A stretch of DNA of 64,000 bases from Gemmatimonadota bacterium (lineage in GTDB: Bacteria; Gemmatimonadota; Gemmatimonadetes; Gemmatimonadales; Gemmatimonadaceae), in NCBI GenBank assembly GCA_026387935.1, contig JAPLKU010000020.1, positions 1-64,000 of the forward strand. Direction: 5' to 3'. Shown here piece after piece: positions 45,448 to 55,112 of the stretch. A program made the position numbers and the translations under genes. Every line of letters starts with the position of its first letter. Position 1 is the stretch's first letter. The notes under the pieces were generated by a model. The model had not been told where the DNA came from, did no database searches, and saw only the letters and a list, made by a program, of their open reading frames with translations.

Positions 45448-47546
45448 GGTTTCTTTGGTACGGATGCGCGCCGCGGGCACTCGCGCGTCGGCTCGGTGCC
45501 CGGGAGGTAGTACTCAGTGCGCGCATCTTCCTGCGGGCACTGCGCACCGTGGAGCAGACCGGTCACTCCGTCAATGACCCGCGACGTGATCCCCGGTGGG
45601 CGCGGCCAATCCGGCGGCGCGGGTTTTCGCTCGTACACCTCGCGCATGAAGGTCGTCCACGCCGGCGCGGCGAGGCGCCCGCCCTGCGCGTTTGGCATGA
45701 TCTGTTTGGGATAGTCGAAGCCAATCCACACGCCGGCGACAAGATCGGCGGTGTAGCCGATGAACCAGACATCGCCGCCGTCGTTGGTCGTGCCGGTTTT
45801 TCCGCCAGCCGGAATAGGGAAATACTGACCGACGCTGGCCGCGGCCGTGCCGTGGCGAACGACCCCCTTCATCATATCGACCATCAACCATGCTTCTTCG
45901 CGCGAAAGCACCTGAATGCGCTCCGACTCGGCGGTGAAGATCGTGGCGCCCTTCTCGTCCTCGACGCGAATGACCGGCGACGTTGGCACGCGCCAACCGA
46001 GGTTGGCGAATACCGAGTACGACGCGATCATCTCGACGGGATAGACGTCGGCCGACCCGATGTGGATCGAGGGATACGGCGGCACCGGCGTGGAAATTCC
46101 GAAGCCTGCCGCCATGGCGACGACGCTCTGCTCGCCAATCTCCATGCCGAGCCGGATGGCAATCATGTTGCGCGACTCTTCGAGTCCTTCGCGCATCGTC
46201 ATGTTGCCGAGGAACTTCAGGTCGTAGTTTTGCGGCTGCCACGGCTTGGTGGAATCGAGCTGCGGCACGATGAGCGGCGAGTCGTCAATCAAGTAACTGG
46301 GTGGACGCCCACTCTGAATCGCCGTGGAGTACACAATCGGCTTGAACGTCGAACCAGGCTGCCGAAGCGCCTGCGTGGCGCGATCAAACTGCGAATCTTC
46401 AAAGTCTCGGCCGCCGACGAGTGCGCGTATTGCGCCCGATCGCGGATCCATCGCGACGAACGCGCCCTGCAGATACGCCGAAACGGTGCGCGATTCTTCT
46501 TGTCCGCCGCCGGCGGCGCGCGCCATGATCTGCTCGTAAGTGCGATGCGGGAAGACGCCCGATTGCCCGCTCTCGACGATGCGCAGCTGGCGATCAAGGG
46601 CGCGTTCTGCCGCGCCTTGCAGATCGAGGTCGAGCGTCGTGTACACCTTGAGTGGATGCTCGTAGAGCCGCTTGCCGTAGCGCTCTTCGAGAATGCGCCG
46701 CACGTACTCGACGAAATAGGGGGCTGTTTCCACCGAGCCGCCGCGGCGCCGCGCGAGCCGCATCGGATAGGCCTTGGCAAGCGATGCCGATGAGTCGGCG
46801 ATGACGCCGGCGCGACGCATCAACTCGATGATCGTATTTCGGCGCTGCACGGCACGGTCGGGGAAACGTCGCGGGTTATACCGGCCCGGTCCTTTGGGCA
46901 GCGCGGCAAGTGTCGCCGCCTCGGCGATCGTGAGCTCGCGAACTGACTTCCCGAAGTAACGCTGGCTCGCGGTTTCCACACCGAATGCGCCGCTGCCGAA
47001 TCCGATCTGGTTAAGGTAGAGCTCGAAGATTCGGTCCTTGCTGTATTTGCTCTCAATCGCCCGGGCGATCTTCATTTCGCGGAGCTTGCGCGTCAGGCCG
47101 CGATCGCGGGCATCGAGCCGTTCGGGAAACAGGTTGCGCGCCAACTGCATGGTGATCGTCGAAAACCCCTGCACCACACCACCGGCGCGCGCGTTGGCGA
47201 TTACCGCGCCAAAGGCCCGGAAGAAATCGATTCCATTATGTGAGTAGAACCGCTTGTCTTCGATGACGAGGAAGGCATCGCGGACATGCTGCGGGATCTG
47301 GTCGAGCCGAACCAGCGTTCGGCGCTCCTGTCCGATCTCGGCAATGAAGCGTCCGTCGGCGGCAAAGAGGCGGGAGGTTTGCCGCGGCTGGTACTGCTCG
47401 AGCCCCGCGAGCGTGGGGCAGCTGTCGCCACGGCAGACCATGGCCCAGCCGATGCCCAGCAGGGCAAGTGCAAGCACGCCGAGGCCGGCAAGCCCGAGCA
47501 GGGCGACCATCCATGGGCGGCGGAGGAGCGGCTTCTTGGTCTGCAT
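45444..47546 (-). CDS. Class A penicillin-binding protein (PBP1A type)
   Basis: A 700-residue bifunctional peptidoglycan synthase. An N-terminal membrane anchor (WMVALLGLAGLGVLALALLG) is followed by a GT51 glycosyltransferase with FLVIEDKRFYSHNGIDFFRA and GFSTITMQLARNLF, then a transpeptidase with SxxK as STFKP, SxN as ESRNM, and KTGTT. The ~100-residue OB-like insert of gamma-proteobacterial PBP1A is not evident. The start is ATG 47546, before the anchor; a TTG at 47588 is the alternative. Divergent from tyrS. Confidence 0.94.
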   Translation of the reverse strand: MQTKKPLLRRPWMVALLGLAGLGVLALALLGIGWAMVCRGDSCPTLAGLEQYQPRQTSRLFAADGRFIAEIGQERRTLVRLDQIPQHVRDAFLVIEDKRFYSHNGIDFFRAFGAVIANARAGGVVQGFSTITMQLARNLFPERLDARDRGLTRKLREMKIARAIESKYSKDRIFELYLNQIGFGSGAFGVETASQRYFGKSVRELTIAEAATLAALPKGPGRYNPRRFPDRAVQRRNTIIELMRRAGVIADSSASLAKAYPMRLARRRGGSVETAPYFVEYVRRILEERYGKRLYEHPLKVYTTLDLDLQGAAERALDRQLRIVESGQSGVFPHRTYEQIMARAAGGGQEESRTVSAYLQGAFVAMDPRSGAIRALVGGRDFEDSQFDRATQALRQPGSTFKPIVYSTAIQSGRPPSYLIDDSPLIVPQLDSTKPWQPQNYDLKFLGNMTMREGLEESRNMIAIRLGMEIGEQSVVAMAAGFGISTPVPPYPSIHIGSADVYPVEMIASYSVFANLGWRVPTSPVIRVEDEKGATIFTAESERIQVLSREEAWLMVDMMKGVVRHGTAAASVGQYFPIPAGGKTGTTNDGGDVWFIGYTADLVAGVWIGFDYPKQIMPNAQGGRLAAPAWTTFMREVYERKPAPPDWPRPPGITSRVIDGVTGLLHGAQCPQEDARTEYYLPGTEPTRECPRRASVPKKP

Positions 47547-47646
47547 ATCCGGACTGCGGAAGCTAGGGAGGCGTCCCCGGCCGAGCAACGCGGCGGAAGC
47601 GGTCGCGTAGAGTGACAGCGCTATCCGCGCGCTCTAGCTTTCGCTC

Positions 47647-48918
47647 ATGACCGCTTCCACTCCGCTGCTCGACGAACTCGCCTGGCGAGGTCTGCTGCAC
47701 CAGCAGACCGAAGGGCTTGGCGCACACCTCGCGCAGCCGCGGTCGCTCTACTGCGGATTCGATCCGACGGCCCCGAGTTTGCACATTGGGAACCTCGTGC
47801 CCGTGATGCTGATGGTGCATCTGGCCCGGGCAGGCCATGTGTGCATCGCGCTCGTGGGCGGCGGCACGGCGATGATCGGCGATCCGTCGGGGCGGTCGGC
47901 CGAGCGCCCGCTGCTCAGCGCGAACGAGATCGACACAAACGCCGCCAAGATCGACGAGCAGCTGAATCGGGTGTTCAAGGCAGCGGGGACATCCGGCGTG
48001 ACGGGCGCAAACAACGCGACCTGGCTGCGCGAAGTGCGCATGATCGAGTTCATGCGCGATGTAGGAAAGCACTTCAGCGTGAACTACATGCTCGCCAAGG
48101 ACTCTGTGCAATCGCGCCTCGAGGGCGGGATTTCGTACACGGAGTTCTCATACATGCTGCTCCAGTCGTACGACTTCCTGGAGTTGCAAAAACGTTACGG
48201 CGTCACCGTGCAGGTGGGTGGCAGCGACCAGTGGGGCAATCTGACGGCGGGCGTGGAGTTACTGCGCCGGTCGGCTGCAGTGGAGGCGCACGCACTCACG
48301 GCGCCGCTGGTGACCACCTCGAGCGGCAAGAAGTTCGGCAAGTCTGAAGGCGGAGCGGTATGGCTCGACTCCGCGATGACCTCACCGTACAAGTTCTATC
48401 AGTTCTGGGTCAATACCGAAGACGCCGACGCCGGGCGGTATCTGCGCATGTTCACCTTTCATTCGCGCGCCGAGATTGAGGCGCTTGAGGCCGAGCACGC
48501 CACCGCGCCGCACGAGCGCGCCGCACAGAAAGCGCTGGCGCGCGCGATGACCACGATGCTGCACGGCGCTGCGGCGACTGCCGTGGTCGAAGAAGCATCG
48601 CGGATCGTGTTCGATAAGAAGGCCGACCCTGCGACGATCAGCGATGAAGTGTTCGGGACGCTCGCGCGAGAGATTCCGTCGGTTCGAATCGCGGCACAGG
48701 GCGATCTCCCCGTCCTCGATGTCCTGGAGCAGGCCTTCGCGCAGTCGCGGTCGGCGGGCAAAAACCTGCTTCAGCAGGGATCGGTCACGGTCAATGGCGT
48801 GAAGCTCGGTGCGGATGCGACATCCGTGCCGGCATCGAGCGCCGTGCGCGGCCGCTGGTTTCTGGTTCGAAAGGGCGGCCGCGACGTTGCCGTTGCCGAG
48901 CTGATCCCGCCGGCCTAG
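47647..48918 (+). CDS. tyrS: Tyrosyl-tRNA synthetase
   Basis: A 423-residue class I synthetase charging tRNA-Tyr. The Rossmann domain has CGFDPTAPSLHIGNLVPVML (HIGH equivalent HIGN), GGGTAMIGDPSGRSAERPLL, YMLLQSYDFLEL, VGGSDQWGNLTAG and KFGKSEGGAVW (KMSKS equivalent). The C-terminal S4-like domain (~360-420: LLQQGSVTVNGVKLG) binds the tRNA. This is the bacterial TyrRS short form with the S4 domain. I see no T-box leader in the 100 nt upstream. Confidence 0.97.
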   Translation: MTASTPLLDELAWRGLLHQQTEGLGAHLAQPRSLYCGFDPTAPSLHIGNLVPVMLMVHLARAGHVCIALVGGGTAMIGDPSGRSAERPLLSANEIDTNAAKIDEQLNRVFKAAGTSGVTGANNATWLREVRMIEFMRDVGKHFSVNYMLAKDSVQSRLEGGISYTEFSYMLLQSYDFLELQKRYGVTVQVGGSDQWGNLTAGVELLRRSAAVEAHALTAPLVTTSSGKKFGKSEGGAVWLDSAMTSPYKFYQFWVNTEDADAGRYLRMFTFHSRAEIEALEAEHATAPHERAAQKALARAMTTMLHGAAATAVVEEASRIVFDKKADPATISDEVFGTLAREIPSVRIAAQGDLPVLDVLEQAFAQSRSAGKNLLQQGSVTVNGVKLGADATSVPASSAVRGRWFLVRKGGRDVAVAELIPPA

Positions 48919-49039
48919 CGCCGGAGCCCCATGACCACGCCGCTCCCGCCCGACCGGGAGTTCATAGATTGCCAGCAGGCGTTCGCCGGCACTACTCGCT
49001 TGAACGCGAGTTGGGCCGACCACGAAGTCTCAGCCGTAA

Positions 49040-50197
49040 TCAAGAAGCTGCGATAAGCTCCAGCGCGCGGCCAAGCTCGGCGGGCGTGTTGTAAAAGTGC
49101 GGGGCAAGACGTACGCATCCTTCCCGCACCGAATGGAACACCTTCGCGTCGTGGAGTCGCTGGCTCGCCGCATCCAGATCAGGCGGCCGCAGCGCGAGAA
49201 CCCCCGCGCGGCGCGATGGTTCAGCCGGTGTCAGGAGTGTGATCGCGGGATTTGCCGCAACAAACGCGCTTGCCTGAGCCGCGAACGAAGCGACATGCGC
49301 CGCGACGTCGCGCACGCCAAGCTCGAGGAAGAGCCCGATGCTCTCTGCCATCGCGCCGAAGTTCACAAAATCGAGCGTCACGACTTCGAAGCGACGCGCA
49401 TCGTCGAACCAGCTGGCGTCGTAGTCGAGAAACGCCCGAAAATCGGCGGTCGCGGGCTGCGCCATCCAGCCAACTTCCGCAGGCTCCAACTGCGTGATGA
49501 GTTCTGGACGCACGTAGCAAAAGCCCGTGCCCCACGGTGAGCAGAGCCATTTCTGCGCGCCGCATGCGAGGATGTCCACCTGCGCGGCCACCACGTCGAG
49601 TTCCACGGCGCCGACGCCCTGAATCGCATCAACGAACAACCAGATACCGCGCTTTCGACAGGCGGCGCCGATCGCGGCGAGGTCGAAACGGTGGCCGCTC
49701 CAGTAGCTGACCCAGGAGAGCGCAACGCCCTTCACGCGCGCATCGGATTCAATCGCCCGCATGATCGCCGCTTCATCGGGGAGATGGCCGGCGAGCGGCA
49801 GCATGCGAAACTCCGCGCCGCGCGCGCGCGTCGCGGCCATCCATGGATACACGTTCGCGGGAAACTCGCCGGCCGTGGAAAGCACCACATCCCCCACGCC
49901 GTACGGAAGTGTTCGCGCGGCAATGTTCACGCCGTGCGACGTGTTGGTGACTAGCGCAATGCTTCCCGCTGGTGCACCGATAAGCCGGCCGGCGCGCTCA
50001 CGCGCGCGCTCAAGCACGGGAAAGAAATCTTCGGCGCGCAGCCGGAAGGGTTCGGCCCGGCGTGCGCCGGCATCGGCAATCACATTGCGCGTGCGCTGCG
50101 GGAGCGGACCCGTCGAGGCATGATCAAGAAACAGCGCTTCGCCGCGCGGCGCCCACGGAAACTCCGCGGCGCGGAGGGCCCCGGTGTCATAGCTCAC
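49040..50197 (-). CDS. Class V aminotransferase-fold PLP enzyme
   Basis: A 385-residue protein like cysteine desulfurases and isopenicillin-N-epimerase-type enzymes. It has FLDHASTGPLPQRTR, VTNTSHGVNIAARTL, SWVSYWSGHRFDL, FVDAIQGVGAVELDV and the PLP-lysine in ILACGAQKWLCSPWGTGFCY. The desulfurase active-site Cys loop is not recognisable, so the reaction is open. I place the start at GTG 50197, where homology begins, 7 nt after the acyltransferase stop; the frame is open to 50608 but that part overlaps the neighbour. Confidence 0.85.
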   Translation of the reverse strand: MSYDTGALRAAEFPWAPRGEALFLDHASTGPLPQRTRNVIADAGARRAEPFRLRAEDFFPVLERARERAGRLIGAPAGSIALVTNTSHGVNIAARTLPYGVGDVVLSTAGEFPANVYPWMAATRARGAEFRMLPLAGHLPDEAAIMRAIESDARVKGVALSWVSYWSGHRFDLAAIGAACRKRGIWLFVDAIQGVGAVELDVVAAQVDILACGAQKWLCSPWGTGFCYVRPELITQLEPAEVGWMAQPATADFRAFLDYDASWFDDARRFEVVTLDFVNFGAMAESIGLFLELGVRDVAAHVASFAAQASAFVAANPAITLLTPAEPSRRAGVLALRPPDLDAASQRLHDAKVFHSVREGCVRLAPHFYNTPAELGRALELIAAS

Positions 50198-50204
50198 GGC
50201 CTGT

Positions 50205-51158
50205 TTACGGCTCCCGCAGGTGGGCCGGCGTGTCCGACGGTTGGTGCTTCCACCGCCGATGCTGCCAGAAATACTGGCCCGGATATTGTCGCACGAGCCG
50301 CTCCAGGGCCTCCGAGAAACGGACAATGAGGTCATCCACATCCCGCTCACGATCGTCGCTGCGTGTGACCGCGATTTCTTTTGCGTAAAACACGTAGCGG
50401 CCGTCAAGCTGCCGGATTGCCTGAATGAGGACCACGGGGATCTCGTTCCGCAGCGCAAATACGGCCGCGCCGCGCGGTGTTTTTGCGGGACGTCCAAAGA
50501 ACGGCACCACGGTGGACGCGAGGCCAACGGTCGCTTGGTCCGAGAGAAACCCAACCGCCCCACCGCCGCGGAGCACCCGTGGTACTCGGCGCACGGCCTC
50601 TTTGTCATGCATCACATGCATGCCGAGCCGCTCACGCGTTCGCCGGAAATAGGCTTCTGAGAGCGGATTCGACATGCCGCGAGCGATTGGGAAGCAGGGC
50701 ACGCCACGCGCCGCGACATATGCACCAGAAAGCTCCCAGTTTCCCAGATGCCCTGCCACGAGGACGACGCCGTTCCCCTTGGCATGCGCGCGCTCGACAA
50801 TCTCCCAATTCGGCGAGGGCGCAAAGAGCTCAAGCACGCCGGCAGTGCCCCGGCGCGACACGATGGACGCCTCCACGGCGACGCGGCCGAGATTGTCGTA
50901 TGCTGCGCGCGCCACGCGGCGCACCGCGCCGGCGTTGAGTTCAGGGAATGCCGCAGCGACCTGGCGCGTGACTACGCCGCGGCGGATGCCGAGCGGCCAG
51001 TAGCCCCACTGCGCGATGGCGCCAGCAACAGACGCCGCGCCGCGTACGCCGAGCGGTGTCAGTGCACCGATAAATGCGCGGAGCGCGAGATACTCCAGCT
51101 TGTGCGCAAACGTCGGAGGGCGGTCATCGCGTCCGGCGTAGGCGACCACGTCGTTCAC
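50205..51158 (-). CDS. LpxL/HtrB-family lipid A acyltransferase
   Basis: A 317-residue inner-membrane acyltransferase. The HX4D/E motif is GHLGNWELSG (His and Glu at the right spacing), followed by ARGMSNPLSEAYFRRTRERL, GGAVGFLSDQATVG and VPFFGRPAKTPRG. These are hallmarks of the enzymes that add secondary acyl chains to Kdo2-lipid A. The MsbA-like exporter gene overlaps its start by four bases (ATGA), which fits lipid A maturation and flipping as one unit. Confidence 0.9.
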   Translation of the reverse strand: MNDVVAYAGRDDRPPTFAHKLEYLALRAFIGALTPLGVRGAASVAGAIAQWGYWPLGIRRGVVTRQVAAAFPELNAGAVRRVARAAYDNLGRVAVEASIVSRRGTAGVLELFAPSPNWEIVERAHAKGNGVVLVAGHLGNWELSGAYVAARGVPCFPIARGMSNPLSEAYFRRTRERLGMHVMHDKEAVRRVPRVLRGGGAVGFLSDQATVGLASTVVPFFGRPAKTPRGAAVFALRNEIPVVLIQAIRQLDGRYVFYAKEIAVTRSDDRERDVDDLIVRFSEALERLVRQYPGQYFWQHRRWKHQPSDTPAHLREP

Positions 51159-52969
51159 GGGCGCTGGCCGTTCTGCAACGCGTGGAGGCGCGCGTACGGA
51201 CCGTTCGCCGCCAACAGCTCTGCATGGCGGCCGCGCTCGACGATGCGACCCCGATCGAGCACGAGAATCTGCGAGGCATGCGTCACGGTCGAGAGTCGGT
51301 GGGCGATAACGAACACCGTACGCCCGGCCAGCAAGCGCTCGATGGCTTCCTGTACAAGCCGCTCGTTCTCCGTGTCGAGCGCAGACGTCGCCTCATCGAG
51401 GATCAGCAACGGTGGGTCCACCAGCAGTGCACGCGCGATGGCGATACGCTGCCGTTGGCCACCGGAGAGCCGAGTGCCCCGCTCGCCGAGTACCGTGTCG
51501 TAACCCTGCGGGAGTTGCGCGATGAACTCGTGCGCATTGGCCGATCGGGCCGCGGCTTCGACCTGCGCCTGAGAAAACCGCTGCGCCGCTCCGTACGCGA
51601 TGTTGGCGCGAACGGTGTCGTTGAACAGCACCGTGTCCTGACTCACGATCCCGGTGACGGCGCGTAGTGCCGAGAGCTTGATGTCTCGCGTATCGGCGCC
51701 GTCAATCGTGATGCGGCCAGCCGTGGGCTCGATGAATCGCGGAATCAGATCGACCAGCGTGCTCTTCCCGGCTCCGCTCGACCCGACGATGGCGACGACG
51801 TCGCCCTTCGTTGCCGAGAACGTAATTCCGGTGAGCACGGGCGCGTCCGTGCCATAGGAGAATCCAACGTCCTCGAATGCAATAGTGCTCGACAAACCGA
51901 CGATGTCCCGGGTCCCCTTGTCCTTCTGTGCTTCCGTGGGCTCGTCGAGCACTTCAAAGAGGCGTTCCGCGGCCGCGAGCGACTGCTGCGCTGTAGTTGG
52001 CGCCTGCGACAGCTGCTTGAGCGGCGGCAGGAGGCGCATCACGAGGATCATGAACGAGATCAGCGTCCCGGGATCGATCTGCGCCGGCGTGGCGAACACC
52101 TGCTTGGCACCGAACCAGAGGACGAGTACGGCAACCGTCGTGCCGAGGACTTCCGTGAGCGGACCGGCGAGGAGTGCGATGCGGGTGATGCGCACCATGC
52201 CCTTGGTGTAGCTGCCGCTCGCCGACGTGAACCGTTGGTCCTCATAGGGCTCGCCGCCAAAGCTCTTCACGAGGCGAATGCCGCTGATCACTTCCTGGAG
52301 CACGCTCGTAATTTCGCCGTAGTCGTTGCGCAGCTTGCGATGGCCCGTGCGCAACCGGCGGAGGATCGGATAGATCGTGAGCGTGATCAGTGGCGCGATG
52401 ACGAGCGAAATGAGCGCAAGACGCGGCGACAGCCCGACCAGGAGCACGATGGTCGCCAGCACCTGCGTGAAGTTCTGCACCGACTTCGTCGCGACTTCCG
52501 CGAGGATCGCCTTCGCCTGCTCCGTATCGGTGAGGATGCGCGCCATCACCTGGCCGGTCTTGTTTCTCGAGAACCAACCGAGCGAGAGGCGCTGCATGTG
52601 ACGGAACACGGCATCGCGCAGGTCGCGGGTGATGCGCTCCTGCAGCGACGCACCGAACTGTCCGCCAAGCCAAAGGAACACGTTCTTCAGCGCGACCATT
52701 CCGACGATGATCACGATGACGCCCTCGAGCGACTGCATCGGCCGGCGCTCGTCGAGGAGCGCGCCAAGGAGCCAGTTGAGCAGTGTGGTCACCCACCCCT
52801 TGTCCTGCGGAATGCCGATTCCCGTGTGGAACAACACATTCAGGAACGGAATCAGGAGCGAGAACGCAATCACGTCGAGTGCCGCGCCCACGACGTTGGC
52901 CGCGATGTTGCCGGCGAACCGCCCGGCGTGCGGGCGGAGGAACACAAGCAGGCGCCGATAGAGCCGCAT
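51155..52969 (-). CDS. MsbA-type ABC exporter (lipid A/lipid flippase)
   Basis: A 604-residue half-transporter. Six membrane helices occupy residues ~15-310; the nucleotide-binding domain has Walker A GSSGAGKST, Q-loop VSQDTVLFNDTVRANIAYGA (in part), signature RLSGGQRQRIAIARA, Walker B LLILDEATSALD and the H-loop IAHRLSTV. A dimer would flip a lipid across the inner membrane. The overlap with an LpxL-type gene supports lipid A as substrate, but other lipids or drugs are possible. Confidence 0.9.
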   Translation of the reverse strand: MRLYRRLLVFLRPHAGRFAGNIAANVVGAALDVIAFSLLIPFLNVLFHTGIGIPQDKGWVTTLLNWLLGALLDERRPMQSLEGVIVIIVGMVALKNVFLWLGGQFGASLQERITRDLRDAVFRHMQRLSLGWFSRNKTGQVMARILTDTEQAKAILAEVATKSVQNFTQVLATIVLLVGLSPRLALISLVIAPLITLTIYPILRRLRTGHRKLRNDYGEITSVLQEVISGIRLVKSFGGEPYEDQRFTSASGSYTKGMVRITRIALLAGPLTEVLGTTVAVLVLWFGAKQVFATPAQIDPGTLISFMILVMRLLPPLKQLSQAPTTAQQSLAAAERLFEVLDEPTEAQKDKGTRDIVGLSSTIAFEDVGFSYGTDAPVLTGITFSATKGDVVAIVGSSGAGKSTLVDLIPRFIEPTAGRITIDGADTRDIKLSALRAVTGIVSQDTVLFNDTVRANIAYGAAQRFSQAQVEAAARSANAHEFIAQLPQGYDTVLGERGTRLSGGQRQRIAIARALLVDPPLLILDEATSALDTENERLVQEAIERLLAGRTVFVIAHRLSTVTHASQILVLDRGRIVERGRHAELLAANGPYARLHALQNGQRP

Positions 52970-52972
52970 GGC

Positions 52973-54547
52973 CTACTTCCGCGGGGTGAGCAGCGCCAAC
53001 GGCAGGATGCACTCTTCCGGCGTCACGCCGCCGTGCAGGAACGATCCGCGATAGCGCTGTTGGTACTCGCGCAGCTTGGTCGGATACACAAAGAAGCAAT
53101 CACCGGTTGCGAGCAGCGTATTGCCGCCGGCAGTCGAGCCGCCGTGCCGAGGCAGGCGCAGGTCGTCTTCGTTCGTGAACATCAGCGCCTGCTCCGGATT
53201 TTCAGCGCGAAGATCCGCGCCAAACTTGAACCGGAGATTGTGCGTCGCGTCGCGCCGGGCGAGCACGGTGGCCGGCGTGTTGCAGTGGATCGAGCCGTGG
53301 TCGCTCGTCAGGAGCACGGGCACGCGCTTGCGCGCGGCTTCCTTGAGCAGCGAGAGCAGCGCCGACCGATTGAACCATTGCAGCGTCAGCTGCCGGAGGG
53401 CGATTTCGTCGCGCGCCACTTCATAGAGAATGGCGGATTCGCTCCGGCCATGCGTCAGCAGATCGACAAAATTGAACACGCACGCGGTAACCCCCTCTGG
53501 CGAAATCGCGTTGGCAAGGTTGCGCTCGAGGTTGTCGGAGTCGTTGGCTGACGAAATCTTGTGGTACCGCACGGGCGTGTTCCCGCGCGCCTCACGCAGA
53601 TTCAGTTCGAGCAGCTCGCGTTCGTGTGCGTTGAGGGTTTCGTCTTCTTTTTCGCCCCACCAGTCCGGGTAGCGTGCGGCGATTTCACTCGGAAACAGGC
53701 CGCTGAACAGCGCGTTCCGGGCGTACGGCGTGGCGGTCGGCAGCAGCGAGTAGTAGTGCGTCGTCTCGACTTCGAACAGCGGGGCGAGCAGTGGCTCAAT
53801 TGCCCGCCATTGGTCGAGTCGCAGACAGTCCACGACAATGAAGAGCGCGCGCTTCTCATGTTCGAGAATCGGCAGCAGGAACTCACTGACAATGTCGATG
53901 GAGAGCGGAGGACGTTCGCCTTCGATGTCCTGGTTTACCCAGCGCGGATAGTGCTTGCCGATATACTGCGCGAACGCGCGCCGCATTTCCGGATAAAGCC
54001 CGCGTAACGATCCGTGCAACCCGGACTCACCGGCGGCCGCGAGGTCGACATCCCACTGCACGACTTCCGAATAGCGGTCAATCCAGCCGCGCCAGTCGAG
54101 CGCGCGCGCGTCGGATGCCTCCATTTCGCGAAAGCGATCGACAAAACTCCGCGCCATGGCCTGTTGGCGGATCTTCGGACCTTCCAGGATCCGCGTCACA
54201 ACACTGAGCACCTGTCGTGGATTCACCGGTTTCACGAGGTACTCGGTGACATCAACACCCAGCGCTTCGCGAAGCGTGCCGTCATCTTCGGACTTGGTGA
54301 CCATGACGACTGGGAGCGTCGGCGCGAGCTCCCGCGCCTCGCGAACCATGGTCACGCCGCGCATGCCTGGCATCTGCTCGTCGATCAGCATGAGGTCAAA
54401 TGCTTGTCGCCGAAGGAGTTCGAGGGCGTCAGCGGCGTTCCGGACCATCTCCACCACGTACCCCTTTTCCGTCAGGAAAAGGCGGTGCGACTCGAGGAGT
54501 TCAGCCTCATCGTCTACCCACAGGAGTTGCTTCGGGGCTGCCGCCAT
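52973..54547 (-). CDS. PorX-like response regulator: receiver plus PglZ domain
   Basis: A 524-residue protein. A receiver domain (1-120) has Asp12/Asp13, phospho-acceptor Asp56, Thr84 and Lys106. A helical linker is followed by an alkaline-phosphatase-superfamily PglZ domain (~235-515) with FIVVDCLRLDQWR, TATPYARNALFSGLFPSEIA, LLTSDHGSIHCNTPATV and LHGGVTPEECILPL, which carry the metal ligands. This is the architecture of PorX of Bacteroidetes, a phosphorylation-activated oligonucleotide phosphodiesterase linked to type IX secretion. The start is ATG 54547, with no ribosome-binding site; see the promoter at 54556. Confidence 0.88.
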   Translation of the reverse strand: MAAAPKQLLWVDDEAELLESHRLFLTEKGYVVEMVRNAADALELLRRQAFDLMLIDEQMPGMRGVTMVREARELAPTLPVVMVTKSEDDGTLREALGVDVTEYLVKPVNPRQVLSVVTRILEGPKIRQQAMARSFVDRFREMEASDARALDWRGWIDRYSEVVQWDVDLAAAGESGLHGSLRGLYPEMRRAFAQYIGKHYPRWVNQDIEGERPPLSIDIVSEFLLPILEHEKRALFIVVDCLRLDQWRAIEPLLAPLFEVETTHYYSLLPTATPYARNALFSGLFPSEIAARYPDWWGEKEDETLNAHERELLELNLREARGNTPVRYHKISSANDSDNLERNLANAISPEGVTACVFNFVDLLTHGRSESAILYEVARDEIALRQLTLQWFNRSALLSLLKEAARKRVPVLLTSDHGSIHCNTPATVLARRDATHNLRFKFGADLRAENPEQALMFTNEDDLRLPRHGGSTAGGNTLLATGDCFFVYPTKLREYQQRYRGSFLHGGVTPEECILPLALLTPRK

Positions 54548-54555
54548 ACGGAAAG

Positions 54556-54564
54556 AAGTATAAT
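54556..54564. promoter_or_regulatory. Bidirectional -10 element for two divergent, nearly leaderless genes
   Basis: AGTATAAT reads TATAAT on the plus strand (54559-54564) and TATACT on the minus strand (54561-54556). The plus-strand GTG at 54571 lies exactly where transcription should begin; the minus-strand ATG at 54547 lies 9 nt beyond its -10. Neither start has a ribosome-binding site. Confidence 0.6.
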
Positions 54565-54570
54565 TCCCGG

Positions 54571-54963
54571 GTGCTCGGTCCCTCCCCCTTTGCCCTGGCA
54601 ATCCCGGCGTTTCGCTTTAAGGCGTTGGCGCTCGCTGCTGGGCGGGCCCCGCTGGGCGGGCCCCGCGAGGCGGCGCTCGCCGTCCTGACTGGCGCCCGGC
54701 TCGCTGCCGCCACGTCCGGCCCGGGAGCCCTCGCGGCCGACATCCGGTTCGCGCGGGCCGATGCCGCCCGCGCCTGGCTCGGCACAATAGCAGTGCCCGC
54801 TGTAGCCAAAGTGGCAGTCGCCCGGCTCATCGAAACCAGCACCCGAACCGACCAGGCGGCGCTGATTGCCGCTCTCATAAAAGTGACGGACGTCACGGCG
54901 CCCTACCTTGACCGGGCTGCACGTTCCGAGCTTGAGCAACTGGCGATTGCCCTTCAGGGCTAG
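54571..54963 (+). CDS. Ala-rich helical protein of unknown function, probably leaderless
   Basis: A 130-residue protein, strongly Ala/Arg-rich and predicted helical (ADIRFARADAARAWLGTIAV, TDQAALIAALIKVTDVTAPY). I recognise no family. The GTG at 54571 sits 6 nt after a TATAAT, so the message is probably leaderless. The frame is open upstream to 54400, but that part lies over the divergent gene. It could be the first gene of a unit with the DnaB-like fragment downstream (150 nt away). Confidence 0.55.
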   Translation: MLGPSPFALAIPAFRFKALALAAGRAPLGGPREAALAVLTGARLAAATSGPGALAADIRFARADAARAWLGTIAVPAVAKVAVARLIETSTRTDQAALIAALIKVTDVTAPYLDRAARSELEQLAIALQG

Positions 54964-55112
54964 TCCCAGCTCGCACATCACGTGATTTCGGTCACTTGCA
55001 GCGATCTGCCGGATACCCCCAGAATTGCCGGTTAGCCCCACCCGCTCGGAATTTGGCCCCTTCGCCCCATCTATCGCTCCGCCAGACCGACCTTTCGCCA
55101 CTGTCCCGACTC

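Noticed and set aside
45294-46793. 499-codon open frame antisense to the PBP1A gene
   Set aside because: The opposite strand carries all catalytic motifs of a class A PBP, so this frame is a shadow.
48931-49056. 41-codon plus-strand ORF after tyrS
   Set aside because: It overlaps the 3' end of the convergent aminotransferase gene and has no ribosome-binding site or recognisable features.
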